NCBI RefSeq assembly: GCF_019345465.1
Contig: NZ_JAHKRC010000002.1
Span: 248,001-312,000 of the forward strand
Length of the DNA: 64,000 bases
Direction of reading: 5' to 3'
DNA from: Pseudomonas sp. NKUCC02_KPG
GTDB lineage: Bacteria; Pseudomonadota; Gammaproteobacteria; Pseudomonadales; Pseudomonadaceae
Shown: in pieces, positions 46,978 through 57,251 of the stretch
How positions within the stretch are numbered: the first letter of the stretch is position 1
How the letters are laid out: each line of letters begins with the position of its first letter
The notes under the pieces: model-generated
What the model was told of the DNA's origin: nothing
The model's database searches: none
Seen by the model: the letters and a program-made list of their open reading frames with translations, nothing else
Position numbers and translations under genes: made by a program

Positions 46978-47847
46978 CTACAACCGTTGCCAAAAGGCAT
47001 CGGCCTGGGGGTTACGGTTGTCCCGCCAGCGCACCAGAATCACTTCCAGATGGTCAGACTCCATATCCGGATACAAACGCACCAGTTCCCCGCGCTCAAT
47101 CAGCGGCGCAACCATGCTGTGGGGCATGCAGGCCACGCCCTGGCCGCTGGCAACCATCGGCTTGAGGGCTTCGGACACGGTGGCCTCAAACACTTGCAGC
47201 AGGCGATGGGGTTGAGGGTGGCGGTTGATCTGGATACGGGACAATTCATGCAGTTGGGCACTGCGCGAGTAACTGAGCAGCGGGATCGGCTCATCGGTCT
47301 GCGCGCAATGCGCCGCCAGTGCCGGGGTGGCCACCCAGTACAGCTCGTCATGGCCCAGGGACTTGACCTCGAATTCGCTCTGGCGCGAGTAGGGCGCCGT
47401 CTTGGTATCACGGTAGAACAGGATGAAATCGCAACGCCCGGACATCAGCGCCATGTAGTAATCGTCGGTGCTTCGATAGCCAGTGTCGATCCGGGTGAAC
47501 AGCGGCGATCGCGCGCTGTTCAACTGGCTGATCCAGTCCGGGAAGAAGTTGCACGCCAGGGTGTGCAACGAGGCAAAGGTCAACGGCCGATTAAGCACTT
47601 TTACGCTCTGTTCACAGTCGCGGGCCATGCGCACCAATTCCACGGCATTGGGCAGCAAGGCTTCACCGGCGGCCGTCAGGCGTACCGGGTTGCGTTCGCG
47701 GTCGATCAGGGTGGCTCCCAGGTGCGCTTCCAGCAATTGAATTCGCCGGCTCAGCGCCGATTGCGAAGAGCCGCGCATGCTGGCCGCCGCCGTGAACTTG
47801 CCGGTATCGGCCAGGGCGAGAAAGTCTTCATACCAGTCGATGTTCAT
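46978..47847 (-). CDS. LysR-family regulator next to the amino-acid importer
   Basis: A 289-residue LysR protein starting MNIDWYEDFLALADTGKF, with HTH FTAAASMRGSSQSALSRR and a substrate domain from about 90. It is divergent from the ABC importer, so control of that operon, with an amino acid or dipeptide as coinducer, is the likely role. The HypT/YjiE-like N-terminus (IDWYEDFLALADTG) is noted. Confidence 0.85.
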   Translation of the reverse strand: MNIDWYEDFLALADTGKFTAAASMRGSSQSALSRRIQLLEAHLGATLIDRERNPVRLTAAGEALLPNAVELVRMARDCEQSVKVLNRPLTFASLHTLACNFFPDWISQLNSARSPLFTRIDTGYRSTDDYYMALMSGRCDFILFYRDTKTAPYSRQSEFEVKSLGHDELYWVATPALAAHCAQTDEPIPLLSYSRSAQLHELSRIQINRHPQPHRLLQVFEATVSEALKPMVASGQGVACMPHSMVAPLIERGELVRLYPDMESDHLEVILVRWRDNRNPQADAFWQRL

Positions 47848-47865
47848 CGTGTTATTCCAATATTC

Positions 47866-47903
47866 GATAGCGCGTCCAGCTTAGTGGATCAATAGTCGCT
47901 ATC
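47866..47903. promoter_or_regulatory. Inverted repeat in LysR-ABC divergent gap
   Basis: GATAGCG (47866-47872) faces CGCTATC (47897-47903), 24 bp apart in the 154-bp gap. LysR operators often have such interrupted dyads. The leader of the ABC gene also carries AACAAGAA (47973-47980), an AANAANAA motif. Confidence 0.35.
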
Positions 47904-48001
47904 CGGCCCATGCCTCTGTCTTTATTGTGCGTCTCAACCGCCACCTGCCGTTGGATTGTGGTTGTCAGGCATAACAAGAAGAATTTTGAAGGGGCAATGA
48001 T

Positions 48002-49039
48002 ATGCACAAATTGAATAGGGTGAAGCTTTTACTTGGGGCACCACTGCTGGCGCTGCTGGTGACCGGAGCTCAAGTTGCCCAGGCAGGTGTGCTGGACAAG
48101 GTCAAGGCCCATGGCAGCGTGCGCTGCGGTGTGGCCGGCGACAAACCGGGGTTTTCCCTGATCGACGACAAAGGTCGCTGGACCGGCATGGACGTTGATC
48201 TGTGCCGTGCCGTTGCCGCCGCCGTACTGGGCGATGCGGACAAGGTCGAATACCTGACCACCACCGCAAAAAACCGCTTTACCGCCCTGGCTTCAGGGGA
48301 AATCGACATTCTGTCGCGGGCCGCATCCTGGACCGCCGAGCGGGTGGCCAACCTGGGGGTGGACTTCACCACGGTCTGGTTTTACGACGGCCAGGGTTTC
48401 ATGACCCACGCCGCGGATGGCATCAAAAAGCTGACGGATCTGGACGGTGCAACTTTCTGCCTGTCGCCGGGCACCACGTCGGAGCAGAACCTCGAAGACT
48501 ATTTCGGTCGGCGCGGCCTGACGTACAAGACGGTCGTCATCGAGAAAAGCCCCGAGCTGTACGCCGCGTTTCAGCGCGGGCGCTGCAACGCCATCTCCAA
48601 TGACTCCTCCGGCCTGGCTGCCCGATTGGCGCTGATGAACAACCCTCAGGACTACGTGCTGTTGCCGGAAGTGATTTCCAAGGAGCCCCTGGGCGCCTTC
48701 GTCGCCCAAGGTGACACCACCTGGCGCAATATCGTGACCTGGACCGCCTATGCCCTGATGACGGGTGAAGAGCTGGGAGTGACGTCTGAAAACGTCGACC
48801 AACTGCACAGTGACAAAACGGCGTCGACCGACATCGCCCGTTTGCTGGGCACTGAAGGCACGATCGGCAAGTCCTTTGGCCTGGACAGTGACTGGGCATA
48901 CCGCGCCCTCAAGCAAGTCGGCAACTACGCGCAGATCTATGACCGCAACCTCGGCCAGCAGACGGCACTGAACATCCCGCGCGGGCTGAACCGCAGCTGG
49001 AAAGACAATGGCTTGATGTACGCGCCGCCGATTCGTTAA
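48002..49039 (+). CDS. Amino-acid ABC transporter binding protein (AapJ/BztA type)
   Basis: A 345-residue periplasmic protein. Signal peptide ends AQAG; the mature part has VRCGVAGDKPGFSLIDDKGRW, MDVDLCRAVAAAVLGDA, FTALASGEIDILSRAASWT and VWFYDGQGFM, all typical for the general L-amino-acid system. Family ligands are Glu, Asp, Gln, Asn and others. It opens a five-gene operon. The ligand preference for beta-linked or amide amino acids is suggested only by the peptidase at the end. Confidence 0.85.
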   Translation: MHKLNRVKLLLGAPLLALLVTGAQVAQAGVLDKVKAHGSVRCGVAGDKPGFSLIDDKGRWTGMDVDLCRAVAAAVLGDADKVEYLTTTAKNRFTALASGEIDILSRAASWTAERVANLGVDFTTVWFYDGQGFMTHAADGIKKLTDLDGATFCLSPGTTSEQNLEDYFGRRGLTYKTVVIEKSPELYAAFQRGRCNAISNDSSGLAARLALMNNPQDYVLLPEVISKEPLGAFVAQGDTTWRNIVTWTAYALMTGEELGVTSENVDQLHSDKTASTDIARLLGTEGTIGKSFGLDSDWAYRALKQVGNYAQIYDRNLGQQTALNIPRGLNRSWKDNGLMYAPPIR

Positions 49040-49052
49040 GGGAATTACTGTC

Positions 49053-50207
49053 ATGTCGACTTTTCGTTCGCACAACCTGCGCCTGTCGAGTGTGTTGCAG
49101 CAAGGGCTGGTCCTGGCTCTGGTTGCGGCGGCCTTTTATCTGCTTTCCAGCAACGCTGCGCTGAACCTGAAAAATCTGAATATTGCCTCGGGCTTCGGGT
49201 TTTTATCCCAGCGCGCTGGCTACGACATCAGTTTTTCGCTGATCGATTACACCCCGGACGCGAGCTATGCCCGGGCCTATCTGGTGGGGTTGCTCAACAC
49301 CTTGCTGGTGTCGGTACTGAGCATTGTGCTGGCAACCCTGCTGGGGGGCGCACTGGGCATGGCCCGCGTGTCGGACAACTGGCTGATCAAGCGCCTGAGC
49401 GGGACGTGCATCGAGTTCCTGCGCAACGTGCCGCTGGTGGTGCATCTGGTCTGGTGGTACGGCCTGGTACTGGCGTTGCCAGGGGTCAAGCATTCGGCTT
49501 CGCTGTTTGGCGTGGTGTTTTTGAACAACAACGGCCTGAACCTGCCGTGGCTTGCCCAAGGCAGTCAGGTCGGTTGGGGCCTGGCCCTGATGCTGCTGGG
49601 CACGCTGCTGGCCTATGTGTTTTGTCGCGTCAGGGAAGCCCGAACGCCGTGGCGAGGTTTTGCCTCCAGGCGCTGGCCTCTGCTGTTGGCCGGTGCGGTG
49701 TTGCTGCCGTTGCTGGTGTACGTTCTGAGCGATGCCCATTTGCAATGGGAAGTGCCCGTGCAGCGCGGTTTCGGGTTCAAGGGCGGGATTACCCTGGTTC
49801 CGGAGATGCTTGCCCTGTGCCTGGCCTTGTCGTTCTACAGCGCAAGCTACATTGCAGAAATCGTCAGGGGCGCCATTGAGTCGGTGCATCGCGGCCAGTA
49901 CGAAGCGGCCAAAGCGCTCGGCTTCAAATCCGGGTCAACCCTGCGCCAACTGATCGTGCCGCAAGCGATCTACCCGATGATCCCGCAGATCACCAACACG
50001 TACCTGAACATCGTCAAGAACTCCTCGCTGGGTGTGGTCATCGGCTTCATGGAGCTGGTGTCGTCTACCGGCGGCACCACCCTGAACCAGACGGGCCAGG
50101 CCATTGAGTGCATCGCGCTGGTCATGGGGACTTACTGTGCGATCAGTCTGGTGATCTCCCTGGGAATGAACATCTACAACCACCGCATTGGCCAGAGGGG
50201 GCACTGA
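49053..50207 (+). CDS. Amino-acid ABC permease AapQ-like
   Basis: A 384-residue membrane protein, long because of the insert between helices 1-2 characteristic of AapQ/BztB. It has LSSNAALNLKNLNIASGFGFL, then GLLNTLLVSVLSIVLATLLGG, and the transport loop EAAKALGFKSGSTLRQLIVPQA. It ends 2 bp before the next gene. It pairs with AapM-like. Confidence 0.85.
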   Translation: MSTFRSHNLRLSSVLQQGLVLALVAAAFYLLSSNAALNLKNLNIASGFGFLSQRAGYDISFSLIDYTPDASYARAYLVGLLNTLLVSVLSIVLATLLGGALGMARVSDNWLIKRLSGTCIEFLRNVPLVVHLVWWYGLVLALPGVKHSASLFGVVFLNNNGLNLPWLAQGSQVGWGLALMLLGTLLAYVFCRVREARTPWRGFASRRWPLLLAGAVLLPLLVYVLSDAHLQWEVPVQRGFGFKGGITLVPEMLALCLALSFYSASYIAEIVRGAIESVHRGQYEAAKALGFKSGSTLRQLIVPQAIYPMIPQITNTYLNIVKNSSLGVVIGFMELVSSTGGTTLNQTGQAIECIALVMGTYCAISLVISLGMNIYNHRIGQRGH

Positions 50208-50209
50208 AC

Positions 50210-51307
50210 ATGACCGCCATGAATCAATCACTGTCTATCCCGCTGGCACCTCCAAGATTGCCCTGGGCACAGCGGGCGCTGGCCTGGAGCCGTAGTCAGC
50301 TGTTCCCCAGTGTGGGCCACAGCCTGCTGACGCTCAGCGTGATTGCACTGTTGTGCTGGTGCATTCCTGCGGCACTCAACTGGCTGGTGTTCGACGCGAC
50401 GTTCGTGGGCGACAGCGCCAAGGACTGCAACCCCGGCGGGGCGTGCTGGCTGCCGATCACCCAGCGCTGGAACCTGTTTGTGTATGGCTTCTACCCGCAA
50501 GCCGAGCAGTGGCGGGTGACCCTGTCGCTGATACTGGCGGGCGCTGCGTTTGTCCTGCTGTTTTTCAAGCGTCTGGACCGGCGCCTGCTGCTGGCGTACC
50601 TGGCCTTGCTGCCGATCGTGATGTGGTGGCTGCTCAAGGGTGGGGCCGGTTTGCCCGAGGTGTCTTCGACCAAGTTTGCCGGGATGCTGGTGACGGTCTT
50701 TCTGGGTACGGCAGGGATGATTTTCGCCTTGCCTCTGGGGATCCTGCTGGCCTTGGGCCGACGTTCAAAGCTGCCGGTTGTCCGCATGCTGTGCGTGCTC
50801 TACATCGAACTGGTGCGCTCGGTGCCGGTGATCTCGCTGCTGTTTATGGCGTCGCTGATGATCCAGCTGTTTCTGCCGCCGGATTCGGCATTCGACATCC
50901 TGTTGCGGGTGCAACTGGTGCTGATCCTGTTTACCGCCGCCTATATGGCCGAGACCCTGCGCGGCGGTCTGCAGAACCTGCCCAAGGGGCAGTACGAAGC
51001 GGCAATGGCCCTGGGTTTTGGCTACTGGAAAACCATGGTCCAGATCATCCTGCCGCAAGTGCTCAAGCAGTCCATTGCGCCGTTGCTCACGCAATTTATC
51101 GGCCTGTTCAAGGAAACCACGCTGGTGATGATCGTCGGCGTGCTGGACATCGTCGGCATCGCCATGAGCACCGCCGTCGCACCTGAATGGGTTGAGTACG
51201 GCCATGAAATTTACGTCTTCCTGGCGATCTATTTCTTTGTCATCTGTTTTGCACTGTCGCGCTATGCCCGACATCTTGAACTTCGTATGGAGCAAAGCCG
51301 CTCATGA
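50210..51307 (+). CDS. Amino-acid ABC permease AapM-like
   Basis: A 365-residue membrane protein starting [12 protein letters not shown] at 50210, which removes a long overlap with the upstream gene. It has [20 protein letters not shown], then the periplasmic [17 protein letters not shown] typical of AapM, and the transport loop [22 protein letters not shown]. The stop overlaps the ATPase start (ATGA). Confidence 0.85.
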   Translation: MTAMNQSLSIPLAPPRLPWAQRALAWSRSQLFPSVGHSLLTLSVIALLCWCIPAALNWLVFDATFVGDSAKDCNPGGACWLPITQRWNLFVYGFYPQAEQWRVTLSLILAGAAFVLLFFKRLDRRLLLAYLALLPIVMWWLLKGGAGLPEVSSTKFAGMLVTVFLGTAGMIFALPLGILLALGRRSKLPVVRMLCVLYIELVRSVPVISLLFMASLMIQLFLPPDSAFDILLRVQLVLILFTAAYMAETLRGGLQNLPKGQYEAAMALGFGYWKTMVQIILPQVLKQSIAPLLTQFIGLFKETTLVMIVGVLDIVGIAMSTAVAPEWVEYGHEIYVFLAIYFFVICFALSRYARHLELRMEQSRS

Positions 51308-52080
51308 TCATGAAACCCAAGGCAGATGCCGCCGCGATGGTGCGTATCGAACAATTGAACAAGTGGTTCGGCAATGCCCACGTGCTGAAAAACATCTCGC
51401 TGAATGTGCACGCCGGAGAAAAGGTGGTGATCTGCGGGCCGTCGGGCTCCGGCAAATCGACCCTGATCCGCTGCATCAATCAACTTGAGCAACACCAGCA
51501 GGGCCTGGTCGAAGTGCTGGGCGAGGAGCTCAATGGCAGCGTCAAGGGCCTGGAGCGTATTCGCCGGCAGGTGGGCATGTGTTTCCAGCACTTCAACCTG
51601 TTCCCGCACCTCACGGTACTGAAAAACTGCACCTTGCCCCAGACGTCTAATCTGGGCGTACCCGAGGCTGAAGCCATCGAGCGTGCGCTGGGCTTGCTGG
51701 ACAAGGTCAAGATGCGCGACCACGCCAACAAGTTTCCCTCGCAGTTGTCCGGTGGCCAGCAACAACGTATCGCCATTGCCCGGGCATTGTGCATGCAACC
51801 CAAGGTTATGCTGTTCGACGAACCGACTTCGGCCCTGGACCCGGAAATGATCGCCGAAGTACTGGACGTGATGACCAGCCTCGCCCAGGAAGGCATGACC
51901 ATGATTTGCGTGACCCATGAAATGGGTTTTGCCCGTAAGGTCGCAGACCGGATCGTATTCATGGACCAGGGCGAAATCGTCGAAGAAGCCCCCCCCGAGC
52001 GGTTTTTCTCGGCCCCGGAATCACCGCGTACCCAACGCTTTTTGAGCCAGATAATTAATCACGGAGTGCATGCGCAATGA
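51304..52080 (+). CDS. Amino-acid ABC ATPase AapP-like
   Basis: A 258-residue ATPase with Walker [15 protein letters not shown]-loop [13 protein letters not shown], signature [12 protein letters not shown], Walker [15 protein letters not shown] and switch VTHEMGFA. It overlaps both neighbours by four bases, indicating tight coupling. Confidence 0.88.
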   Translation: MIMKPKADAAAMVRIEQLNKWFGNAHVLKNISLNVHAGEKVVICGPSGSGKSTLIRCINQLEQHQQGLVEVLGEELNGSVKGLERIRRQVGMCFQHFNLFPHLTVLKNCTLPQTSNLGVPEAEAIERALGLLDKVKMRDHANKFPSQLSGGQQQRIAIARALCMQPKVMLFDEPTSALDPEMIAEVLDVMTSLAQEGMTMICVTHEMGFARKVADRIVFMDQGEIVEEAPPERFFSAPESPRTQRFLSQIINHGVHAQ

Positions 52081-53036
52081 CTCAATCCATAGCGATGGCC
52101 CTGCATGGCGGCGCCGGTGTTCTGATGCCCGGTGTATTGACCCAGGATGACGAACAGGCGATCCACGCCGCGCTGCTGCAGGCCCTCAGGGCCGGTGTTG
52201 ATGTGCTGGAACAGGGCGGCAGCAGCCTGGACGCCGTGCAGGCAAGCGTGGTCGAACTGGAAGAGTGTCCGTGGTTCAACGCGGGTAAAGGTGCGGTATT
52301 TACCCATGCCGGAGACCACGAACTGGACGCGGCGATCATGAACGGCGCTAACCTCGAAGCCGGTGCGGTGGCTGGGGTACACCACGTGCGCAACCCCATT
52401 TGCGGCGCCCGGGCAGTCCTGGAACACAGCGAACATGTGCTGCTGGCAGGCGCGGGGGCGGATCTGTTCCTGTCCGAGCAACCTGACCTGGAGCACGTCA
52501 GCAACGACTGGTACGACACCCCCTTGCGTCGTCGTCAGTGGGCTGCCCAGCAGCAACAACCGGAGACGGTGCTGCTGGAACCGGGAGGCGTGGAGAAAAA
52601 GTTTGGCACCGTGGGGGCCGTGGCACTGGACCGACAGGGGCATGTTGCGGCGGCCACCTCTACCGGCGGCATTACCAACAAACGCTACGGACGCGTGGGT
52701 GACTCGCCGCTGATCGGCTCCGGCACCTGGGCGGATGACCGCAGTGCCGCGATCTCGGCGACCGGCCACGGCGAATTCTTCATGCGTACCGTGGTGGCGC
52801 ACAATATTGCGTCGCGTATCCGGCTGGTGGGATCAACCCTTGCGGATGCCTGTGAGCAGGTTGTGCAGGGCGAACTCAAGACCTTGGGAGGCAACGGCGG
52901 TGTGGTGGCAGTGTCACCGTCCGGCGAGACCGTGTTGAGCTTCAATACGCCCGGCATGTACCGCGCCTGGCGCGATGCCGAGGGTGGTTTGCACACGGCG
53001 ATCTATGCCGAGGATGATCGTCTGCATCCTCTTTGA
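52077..53036 (+). CDS. Isoaspartyl peptidase / type III L-asparaginase
   Basis: A 319-residue Ntn-hydrolase (EC 3.4.19.5), made as a precursor that cuts itself before the nucleophile Thr in [20 protein letters not shown]. The N-terminal [10 protein letters not shown] and [10 protein letters not shown], and C-terminal [22 protein letters not shown] match. It removes beta-aspartyl groups from dipeptides and hydrolyses asparagine. It overlaps the ATPase gene by four bases, so it probably acts on what the importer brings in. It has no signal peptide. Confidence 0.9.
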   Translation: MTQSIAMALHGGAGVLMPGVLTQDDEQAIHAALLQALRAGVDVLEQGGSSLDAVQASVVELEECPWFNAGKGAVFTHAGDHELDAAIMNGANLEAGAVAGVHHVRNPICGARAVLEHSEHVLLAGAGADLFLSEQPDLEHVSNDWYDTPLRRRQWAAQQQQPETVLLEPGGVEKKFGTVGAVALDRQGHVAAATSTGGITNKRYGRVGDSPLIGSGTWADDRSAAISATGHGEFFMRTVVAHNIASRIRLVGSTLADACEQVVQGELKTLGGNGGVVAVSPSGETVLSFNTPGMYRAWRDAEGGLHTAIYAEDDRLHPL

Positions 53037-53101
53037 GTCTGTTGACCCGTGGGGCGGCTGGAGACTAGTCTCGATCTCCTTTCGCCTCATGGAGTGAACA
53101 C

Positions 53102-53407
53102 ATGATCACGTGCTATCTGCGTTATGTCATTGACCCTTACAAGCTGGCCGAATTTGAAGCGTACGGGCGAATCTGGATACCCCTGGTCGAGAAATTCGGC
53201 GGTCAGCACCACGGCTACTTCCTGCCCTCGGAAGGCGCCAACAACATTGCCCTGGCCATGTTTACCTTCCCCAGCCTTGCGGCCTATGAAGACTACCGCG
53301 AGCGCTCAAAAACCGATGCCGAATGCATTGCCGCCTTCAAACTGGCTGAAGACAATCGCTGCATCCTGAGTTACGAGCGAAGCTTCTTTAAACCGGTATT
53401 TGAGTGA
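53102..53407 (+). CDS. NIPSNAP-family small protein
   Basis: A 101-residue ferredoxin-like alpha/beta barrel protein: MITCYLRYVIDPYKLAEFEAYGRIWIPLVEKFGG, then HGYFLPSEGANNIALAMFTF and YEDYRERSKTD. NIPSNAP proteins bind small ligands or are enzymes of unknown detail. GGAG precedes the ATG. It may be read-through from the peptidase operon (65 bp gap with a GAGACTAGTCTC palindrome). Confidence 0.75.
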   Translation: MITCYLRYVIDPYKLAEFEAYGRIWIPLVEKFGGQHHGYFLPSEGANNIALAMFTFPSLAAYEDYRERSKTDAECIAAFKLAEDNRCILSYERSFFKPVFE

Positions 53408-53517
53408 CCCGAGCAGGTCTCACAGGGGCCGTTGCTGTTGGCACACGTCGTTTCGGTTTGGTTCAACCCGCAAACCAAGTGCCGACGACAAATCACTGAC
53501 TGATGGAGAATCCCCAC

Positions 53518-53928
53518 ATGGCAACCGCATCCGCAACTATCGATATTCCCGCTCCAGCCGATCAGGTCTGGCAATTGATCGGCGGCTTTGGCTCGCTGCC
53601 GGACTGGTTGTCGTTTGTTGTAAAAAGCGAACTGAGTGAAGGCGGGCGCTTGCGTACTCTGCGTACCGAGGACGGTACGGTGATTGTCGAACGGCTTGAA
53701 AGCTTCGACAACGGGAGCAAGACCTACAGCTACTCCATTACTCAGGCGCCGTTCCCGGTGACGGATTACCTGGCCACTCTGCGTGTGGAAGCCCACGGCG
53801 CAGGTTCCCGGGTGATCTGGTCGGGGCGGTTTACCCCGAACGGGGTAAGCGATGACGAGGCCCAAGAGCTGTTTACAGGTATCTATCAGGGCGGGCTGAC
53901 GGCGCTGCGAAGCAATTTTCCAGGTTGA
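53518..53928 (+). CDS. SRPBCC (START-like) family protein
   Basis: A 136-residue protein starting MATASATIDIPAPADQVWQL, with GGAGA eight bases before the ATG. It has the SRPBCC/polyketide-cyclase-like fold: IGGFGSLPDWLSFVVKS, RLRTLRTEDGTVIVERLESFD, YSYSITQAPFPVTDYLATLR. Such proteins bind hydrophobic small molecules; no specific role can be given. It is the last gene before a terminator region. Confidence 0.75.
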   Translation: MATASATIDIPAPADQVWQLIGGFGSLPDWLSFVVKSELSEGGRLRTLRTEDGTVIVERLESFDNGSKTYSYSITQAPFPVTDYLATLRVEAHGAGSRVIWSGRFTPNGVSDDEAQELFTGIYQGGLTALRSNFPG

Positions 53929-54144
53929 GCACAGGGCTGCGAGATATGGGTAAAAAATACCCATAAATAGCGCGGTGATAGCAATTTGGAATAAGACTGG
54001 ATCCAAAAAACAAATAAAAAACGTGGCTATTTAATGACTTAGGTCAGTATTGGTTTGAAATAAATTGTGCAGAATCACTTGTTACTGATTGTTACGATAG
54101 GGTAAGATCGCCCTGCGTTCACCTACCACGGTTTATGCATTTTT
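53929..54144. other. AT-rich intergenic region
   Basis: No gene. A palindrome TATGGGTA/TACCCATA (53945-53952, 53958-53965) with an A-rich loop follows the SRPBCC stop. The rest is AT-rich without recognisable signal until the terminator at 54145. Confidence 0.4.
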
Positions 54145-54182
54145 AAGCCCCAAGTTTCCATCAGCTACTTGGGCTTTTTTTT
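54145..54182 (+). terminator. Rho-independent terminator, rightward
   Basis: AAGCCCCAAGT (54145-54155) faces ACTTGGGCTT (54167-54176) with a run of T after it. Confidence 0.8.
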
Positions 54183-54218
54183 GCCTGAAATTTGATATTG
54201 GATCCAATTTTCAGGCAT

Positions 54219-54243
54219 AAAAAAGGCGCCATATGCTGGCGCC
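54219..54243 (-). terminator. Rho-independent terminator of the aldehyde dehydrogenase gene
   Basis: On the minus strand GGCGCCAGCATATGGCGCC forms a stem and is followed by TTTTTT (54219-54224). It lies 20 bp after the dehydrogenase stop. Confidence 0.8.
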
Positions 54244-54262
54244 TCCAGGCCAATACCGAGCC

Positions 54263-55846
54263 CTATTTGATCGCCAGGGAACTCCACTCGCCGTTCACCA
54301 GACGCTTCAAACCCAACGGGTTGCTGTTTTGCAACGCTTCGGGCAGTTGGGCGTCGGGATAGTTCTGGTAGCAGACCGGACGCAGGAAACGGTCAATCGC
54401 CAATGAGCCAACCGACGTACCGCGTGAGTCGGAAGTCGCCGGGTATGGGCCGCCGTGAACCATCGCGTCGCACACTTCGACGCCGGTAGGGTAGCCATTG
54501 ACCAGAATCCGCCCGACCTTTTGCTCAAGGATCGGCACCAGCCACTGATACTGCGCAAGGTCATCCGGCTCGCCGATCAGGGTGGCGGTCAATTGGCCGC
54601 GCAAGGCCAGCAGGGCCGCTTTTAACTGCGCATCGCTGTCGACTTCGATAAGGATGGTCGTGGGACCAAACACCTCCTCCTGCAACAACGGATCCTTGTC
54701 CAGCAGCAGGCTGACATCGGCCTTGAACAATTGTGGTTGCGCTTGCGATCCCGACTGGGTGTGGCCGGCCAGGTGGGTGATGCCCGGATGGCTGAGCAGA
54801 TGCTCCACGCCCTTGGCGTAGTTGCGCAGCCCGCCTGCGTTGAGCAGGGTGTGCGGCGTCTGTTCGGCCATGTGCCGGGTCAGTTGCTCGACAAAGGCAG
54901 AGAACTGGGCGCTACGCAGGCCGATCACCAGGCCGGGATTGGTGCAGAACTGTCCGCCGCCCTGAGTGACCGATGCCGACAGGTCTTTGGCGACAGCCTC
55001 GCTGCGTGAGGCCAGGGCCTGAGGCAGCAGGATCACCGGGTTGATGCTCGACATCTCGGCGAATACCGGGATGGGTTGCTCGCGTTCGGCGGCCATTTTG
55101 CTCAGTGCGTTGCCGCCGTGCAGCGACCCGGTAAAGCCCACGGCCTGGATGGCCGGGTGCTTGACCAGCTGTTCGCCGACTCCGGCGCCGAAGATCATGT
55201 TGAACACGCCCTTGGGCATGCCGGTCTTTTCAGCCGCACGAATAATTGCGCAGCCCACCTGGTCGGCGGTTGCCATGTGCCCGCTGTGTGCCTTGAAAAC
55301 CACCGGGCAGCCCGCTGCAAAGGCGGCCGCGGTGTCGCCACCGGCAGTGGAAAAGGCCAGTGGAAAGTTGCTGGCACCGAAGACGGCCACAGGCCCGACG
55401 CCGATCCGGTACTGACGCAGATCCACCCGTGGCAGCGGTTTGCGATCCGGCAGGGCCAGATCGATCCGTGCGCCTAAAAAGTCGCCACGGCGCAGCACGG
55501 TTGCGAACAGGCGCATTTGCCCGCTGGTACGGCCGCGCTCACCTTGAATGCGTCCTGCGGGCAGGGCGGTTTCCCTGCACACCAGGGCGACAAAGTCGTC
55601 GCCCAGCTGATCTATTTCGTCAGCAATGGCGTCCAGGAATTCGGCGCGGCGTTCAGGAGACAGTTGGCGAAACGGTACAAAGGCCTCGGCGGCGGCGTTG
55701 GCGGCACGGTCCACTTCTTCTGGCGTGGCCTGATAAAAGAGCACAGGCAGTGCCTCTCCGGTGCTGGCATCCAGGCTTTGTACCGTGACGGTTCCGGCAG
55801 CGCTGCGGCTGCCACCGATAAAGTTGTGGCCAGTTACGGTCGACAT
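54263..55846 (-). CDS. 2,5-dioxovalerate (alpha-ketoglutarate semialdehyde) dehydrogenase
   Basis: A 527-residue aldehyde dehydrogenase of the KGSADH branch (EC 1.2.1.26). It oxidises 2,5-dioxopentanoate to 2-oxoglutarate with NAD(P)+, the last step of the hexarate and pentose oxidative routes. The opening VTGHNFIGG, cofactor residues near FGASNFPLAFSTAGGDTAAA, catalytic E264 (FAEMSSINP) and C301 (GGGQFCTNPG), and the ending LKRLVNGEWSSLAI match this branch. Clustering with glucarate dehydratase and a hexarate transporter supports the function. Confidence 0.85.
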   Translation of the reverse strand: MSTVTGHNFIGGSRSAAGTVTVQSLDASTGEALPVLFYQATPEEVDRAANAAAEAFVPFRQLSPERRAEFLDAIADEIDQLGDDFVALVCRETALPAGRIQGERGRTSGQMRLFATVLRRGDFLGARIDLALPDRKPLPRVDLRQYRIGVGPVAVFGASNFPLAFSTAGGDTAAAFAAGCPVVFKAHSGHMATADQVGCAIIRAAEKTGMPKGVFNMIFGAGVGEQLVKHPAIQAVGFTGSLHGGNALSKMAAEREQPIPVFAEMSSINPVILLPQALASRSEAVAKDLSASVTQGGGQFCTNPGLVIGLRSAQFSAFVEQLTRHMAEQTPHTLLNAGGLRNYAKGVEHLLSHPGITHLAGHTQSGSQAQPQLFKADVSLLLDKDPLLQEEVFGPTTILIEVDSDAQLKAALLALRGQLTATLIGEPDDLAQYQWLVPILEQKVGRILVNGYPTGVEVCDAMVHGGPYPATSDSRGTSVGSLAIDRFLRPVCYQNYPDAQLPEALQNSNPLGLKRLVNGEWSSLAIK

Positions 55847-55888
55847 CGTTTCGATCCTCGCTAGAGTGCTAAATGCGCTGTGGGGTGC

Positions 55889-57238
55889 TCAGCGCACAAG
55901 ACAGGGTTTTTTGTTGTCGTATTTCCAGCCCGGAACAATGTACTGCATGGCGACGCTATCGTCCCGTGCGCCAAGGCCCATGCCTTTGTACAGTTCGTGG
56001 GCCTTGGCCACGGCGTCCATGTCGATGTCCACGCCCAGGCCGGGTCTGGCCGGAACCTTGATGTGACCGTCGACAATTTTCAGCGGCTCGCGGGTCAGGC
56101 GCTGACCATCCTGCCAGATCCAGTGAGTATCAATGGCGGTGATTTCTCCCGGTGCGGCGGCTGCGACCTGGGTGAACATGGCCAGGGAAATATCAAAGTG
56201 GTTGTTGGAGTGCGAGCCCCAGGTCAGGCCCCACTCGTGGCACATTTGCGCGACGCGTACCGAACCTTGCATGGTCCAGAAGTGCGGGTCGGCCAGGGGA
56301 ATATCCACGGCCTGGGATTGAATGGCGTGACCCATCTCGCGCCAGTCCGTGGCAATCATGTTGGTGGCGGTGGGCAACCCGGTAGCGCGACGGAACTCGG
56401 CCATCACCTCGCGTCCCGAGTAACCGTTTTCGGCACCGCAGGGGTCTTCGGCATAGGCCAGTACGCGGTGTTGATCGCGGCACAGGGCCACGGCCTCCTT
56501 GAGTGACCAGGCGCCATTGGGGTCCAGGGTGATGCGGGCAGTGGGGAAGCGTTCGGCCAGTGCGGTGACCGCTTCGATCTCTTCGGCACCGCGCAGCACG
56601 CCGCCTTTAAGCTTGAAGTCGTTAAAGCCATATTTGGCCTGAGCCGCTTCTGCCAGGCGGACGATGGCTTGCGGGGTCAGGGCTTTTTCATGGCGCAGAC
56701 GGAACCAGTCATCAGCCTCGGCTTCATCGCGGTAGGCCAGATCGGTCTGCTGGCGATCGCCAATGTAAAACAGGTAGCCGAGCATCTTTACCGCATCCCG
56801 TTGCTGGCCTTCGCCGAGCAGGGCTGCCACTGGCACTTCCAGGAACTGACCGAGCAAGTCGAGCAGGGCTGCCTCCATTGCCGTGACGGCGTGGATGGTG
56901 ATGCGCAGGTCAAAAGTCTGCAGGCCACGACCCGCCGAGTCACGGGCGGCGAAGGTGGTACGCATGGCGTTGAGAATGCTCTGGTAGTTGCCGATGGGCT
57001 GGCCCACGACCAGATTGCGTGCGTCTTCCAGGGTCTCGCGGATGCGTTCACCGCCAGGCACTTCGCCAACGCCGACATTGCCGCTGCTGTCCTTGAGAAT
57101 AACGATATTGCGGGTAAAGAAAGGGCCGTGGGCGCCGCTGAGGTTGAGCAGCATGCTGTCATGACCGGCCACCGGGATAACCTGCAGGCTGGTGACGATC
57201 GGGGCTTTTGTGGCGTGGTGTTGATGTTCGGCGTTCAT
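55889..57238 (-). CDS. gudD: Glucarate dehydratase
   Basis: A 449-residue enolase-superfamily enzyme (EC 4.2.1.40) giving 5-dehydro-4-deoxy-D-glucarate. AAGGAAC precedes the ATG at 57238; upstream starts overlap the transporter gene. Active-site blocks are intact: [10 protein letters not shown] (K-x-K), [10 protein letters not shown] and YAEDPCG with metal ligands, then [13 protein letters not shown] with the catalytic His. The C-terminus is typical for GudD. It lies between the transporter and the dehydrogenase in one direction. Confidence 0.92.
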   Translation of the reverse strand: MNAEHQHHATKAPIVTSLQVIPVAGHDSMLLNLSGAHGPFFTRNIVILKDSSGNVGVGEVPGGERIRETLEDARNLVVGQPIGNYQSILNAMRTTFAARDSAGRGLQTFDLRITIHAVTAMEAALLDLLGQFLEVPVAALLGEGQQRDAVKMLGYLFYIGDRQQTDLAYRDEAEADDWFRLRHEKALTPQAIVRLAEAAQAKYGFNDFKLKGGVLRGAEEIEAVTALAERFPTARITLDPNGAWSLKEAVALCRDQHRVLAYAEDPCGAENGYSGREVMAEFRRATGLPTATNMIATDWREMGHAIQSQAVDIPLADPHFWTMQGSVRVAQMCHEWGLTWGSHSNNHFDISLAMFTQVAAAAPGEITAIDTHWIWQDGQRLTREPLKIVDGHIKVPARPGLGVDIDMDAVAKAHELYKGMGLGARDDSVAMQYIVPGWKYDNKKPCLVR

Positions 57239-57251
57239 TGTCTGTTCCTTG

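Noticed and set aside
54197..54208. ATTGGATCCAAT palindrome as a GntR operator
   Set aside because: It is in the loop of a terminator stem downstream of two converging genes, not near a promoter.
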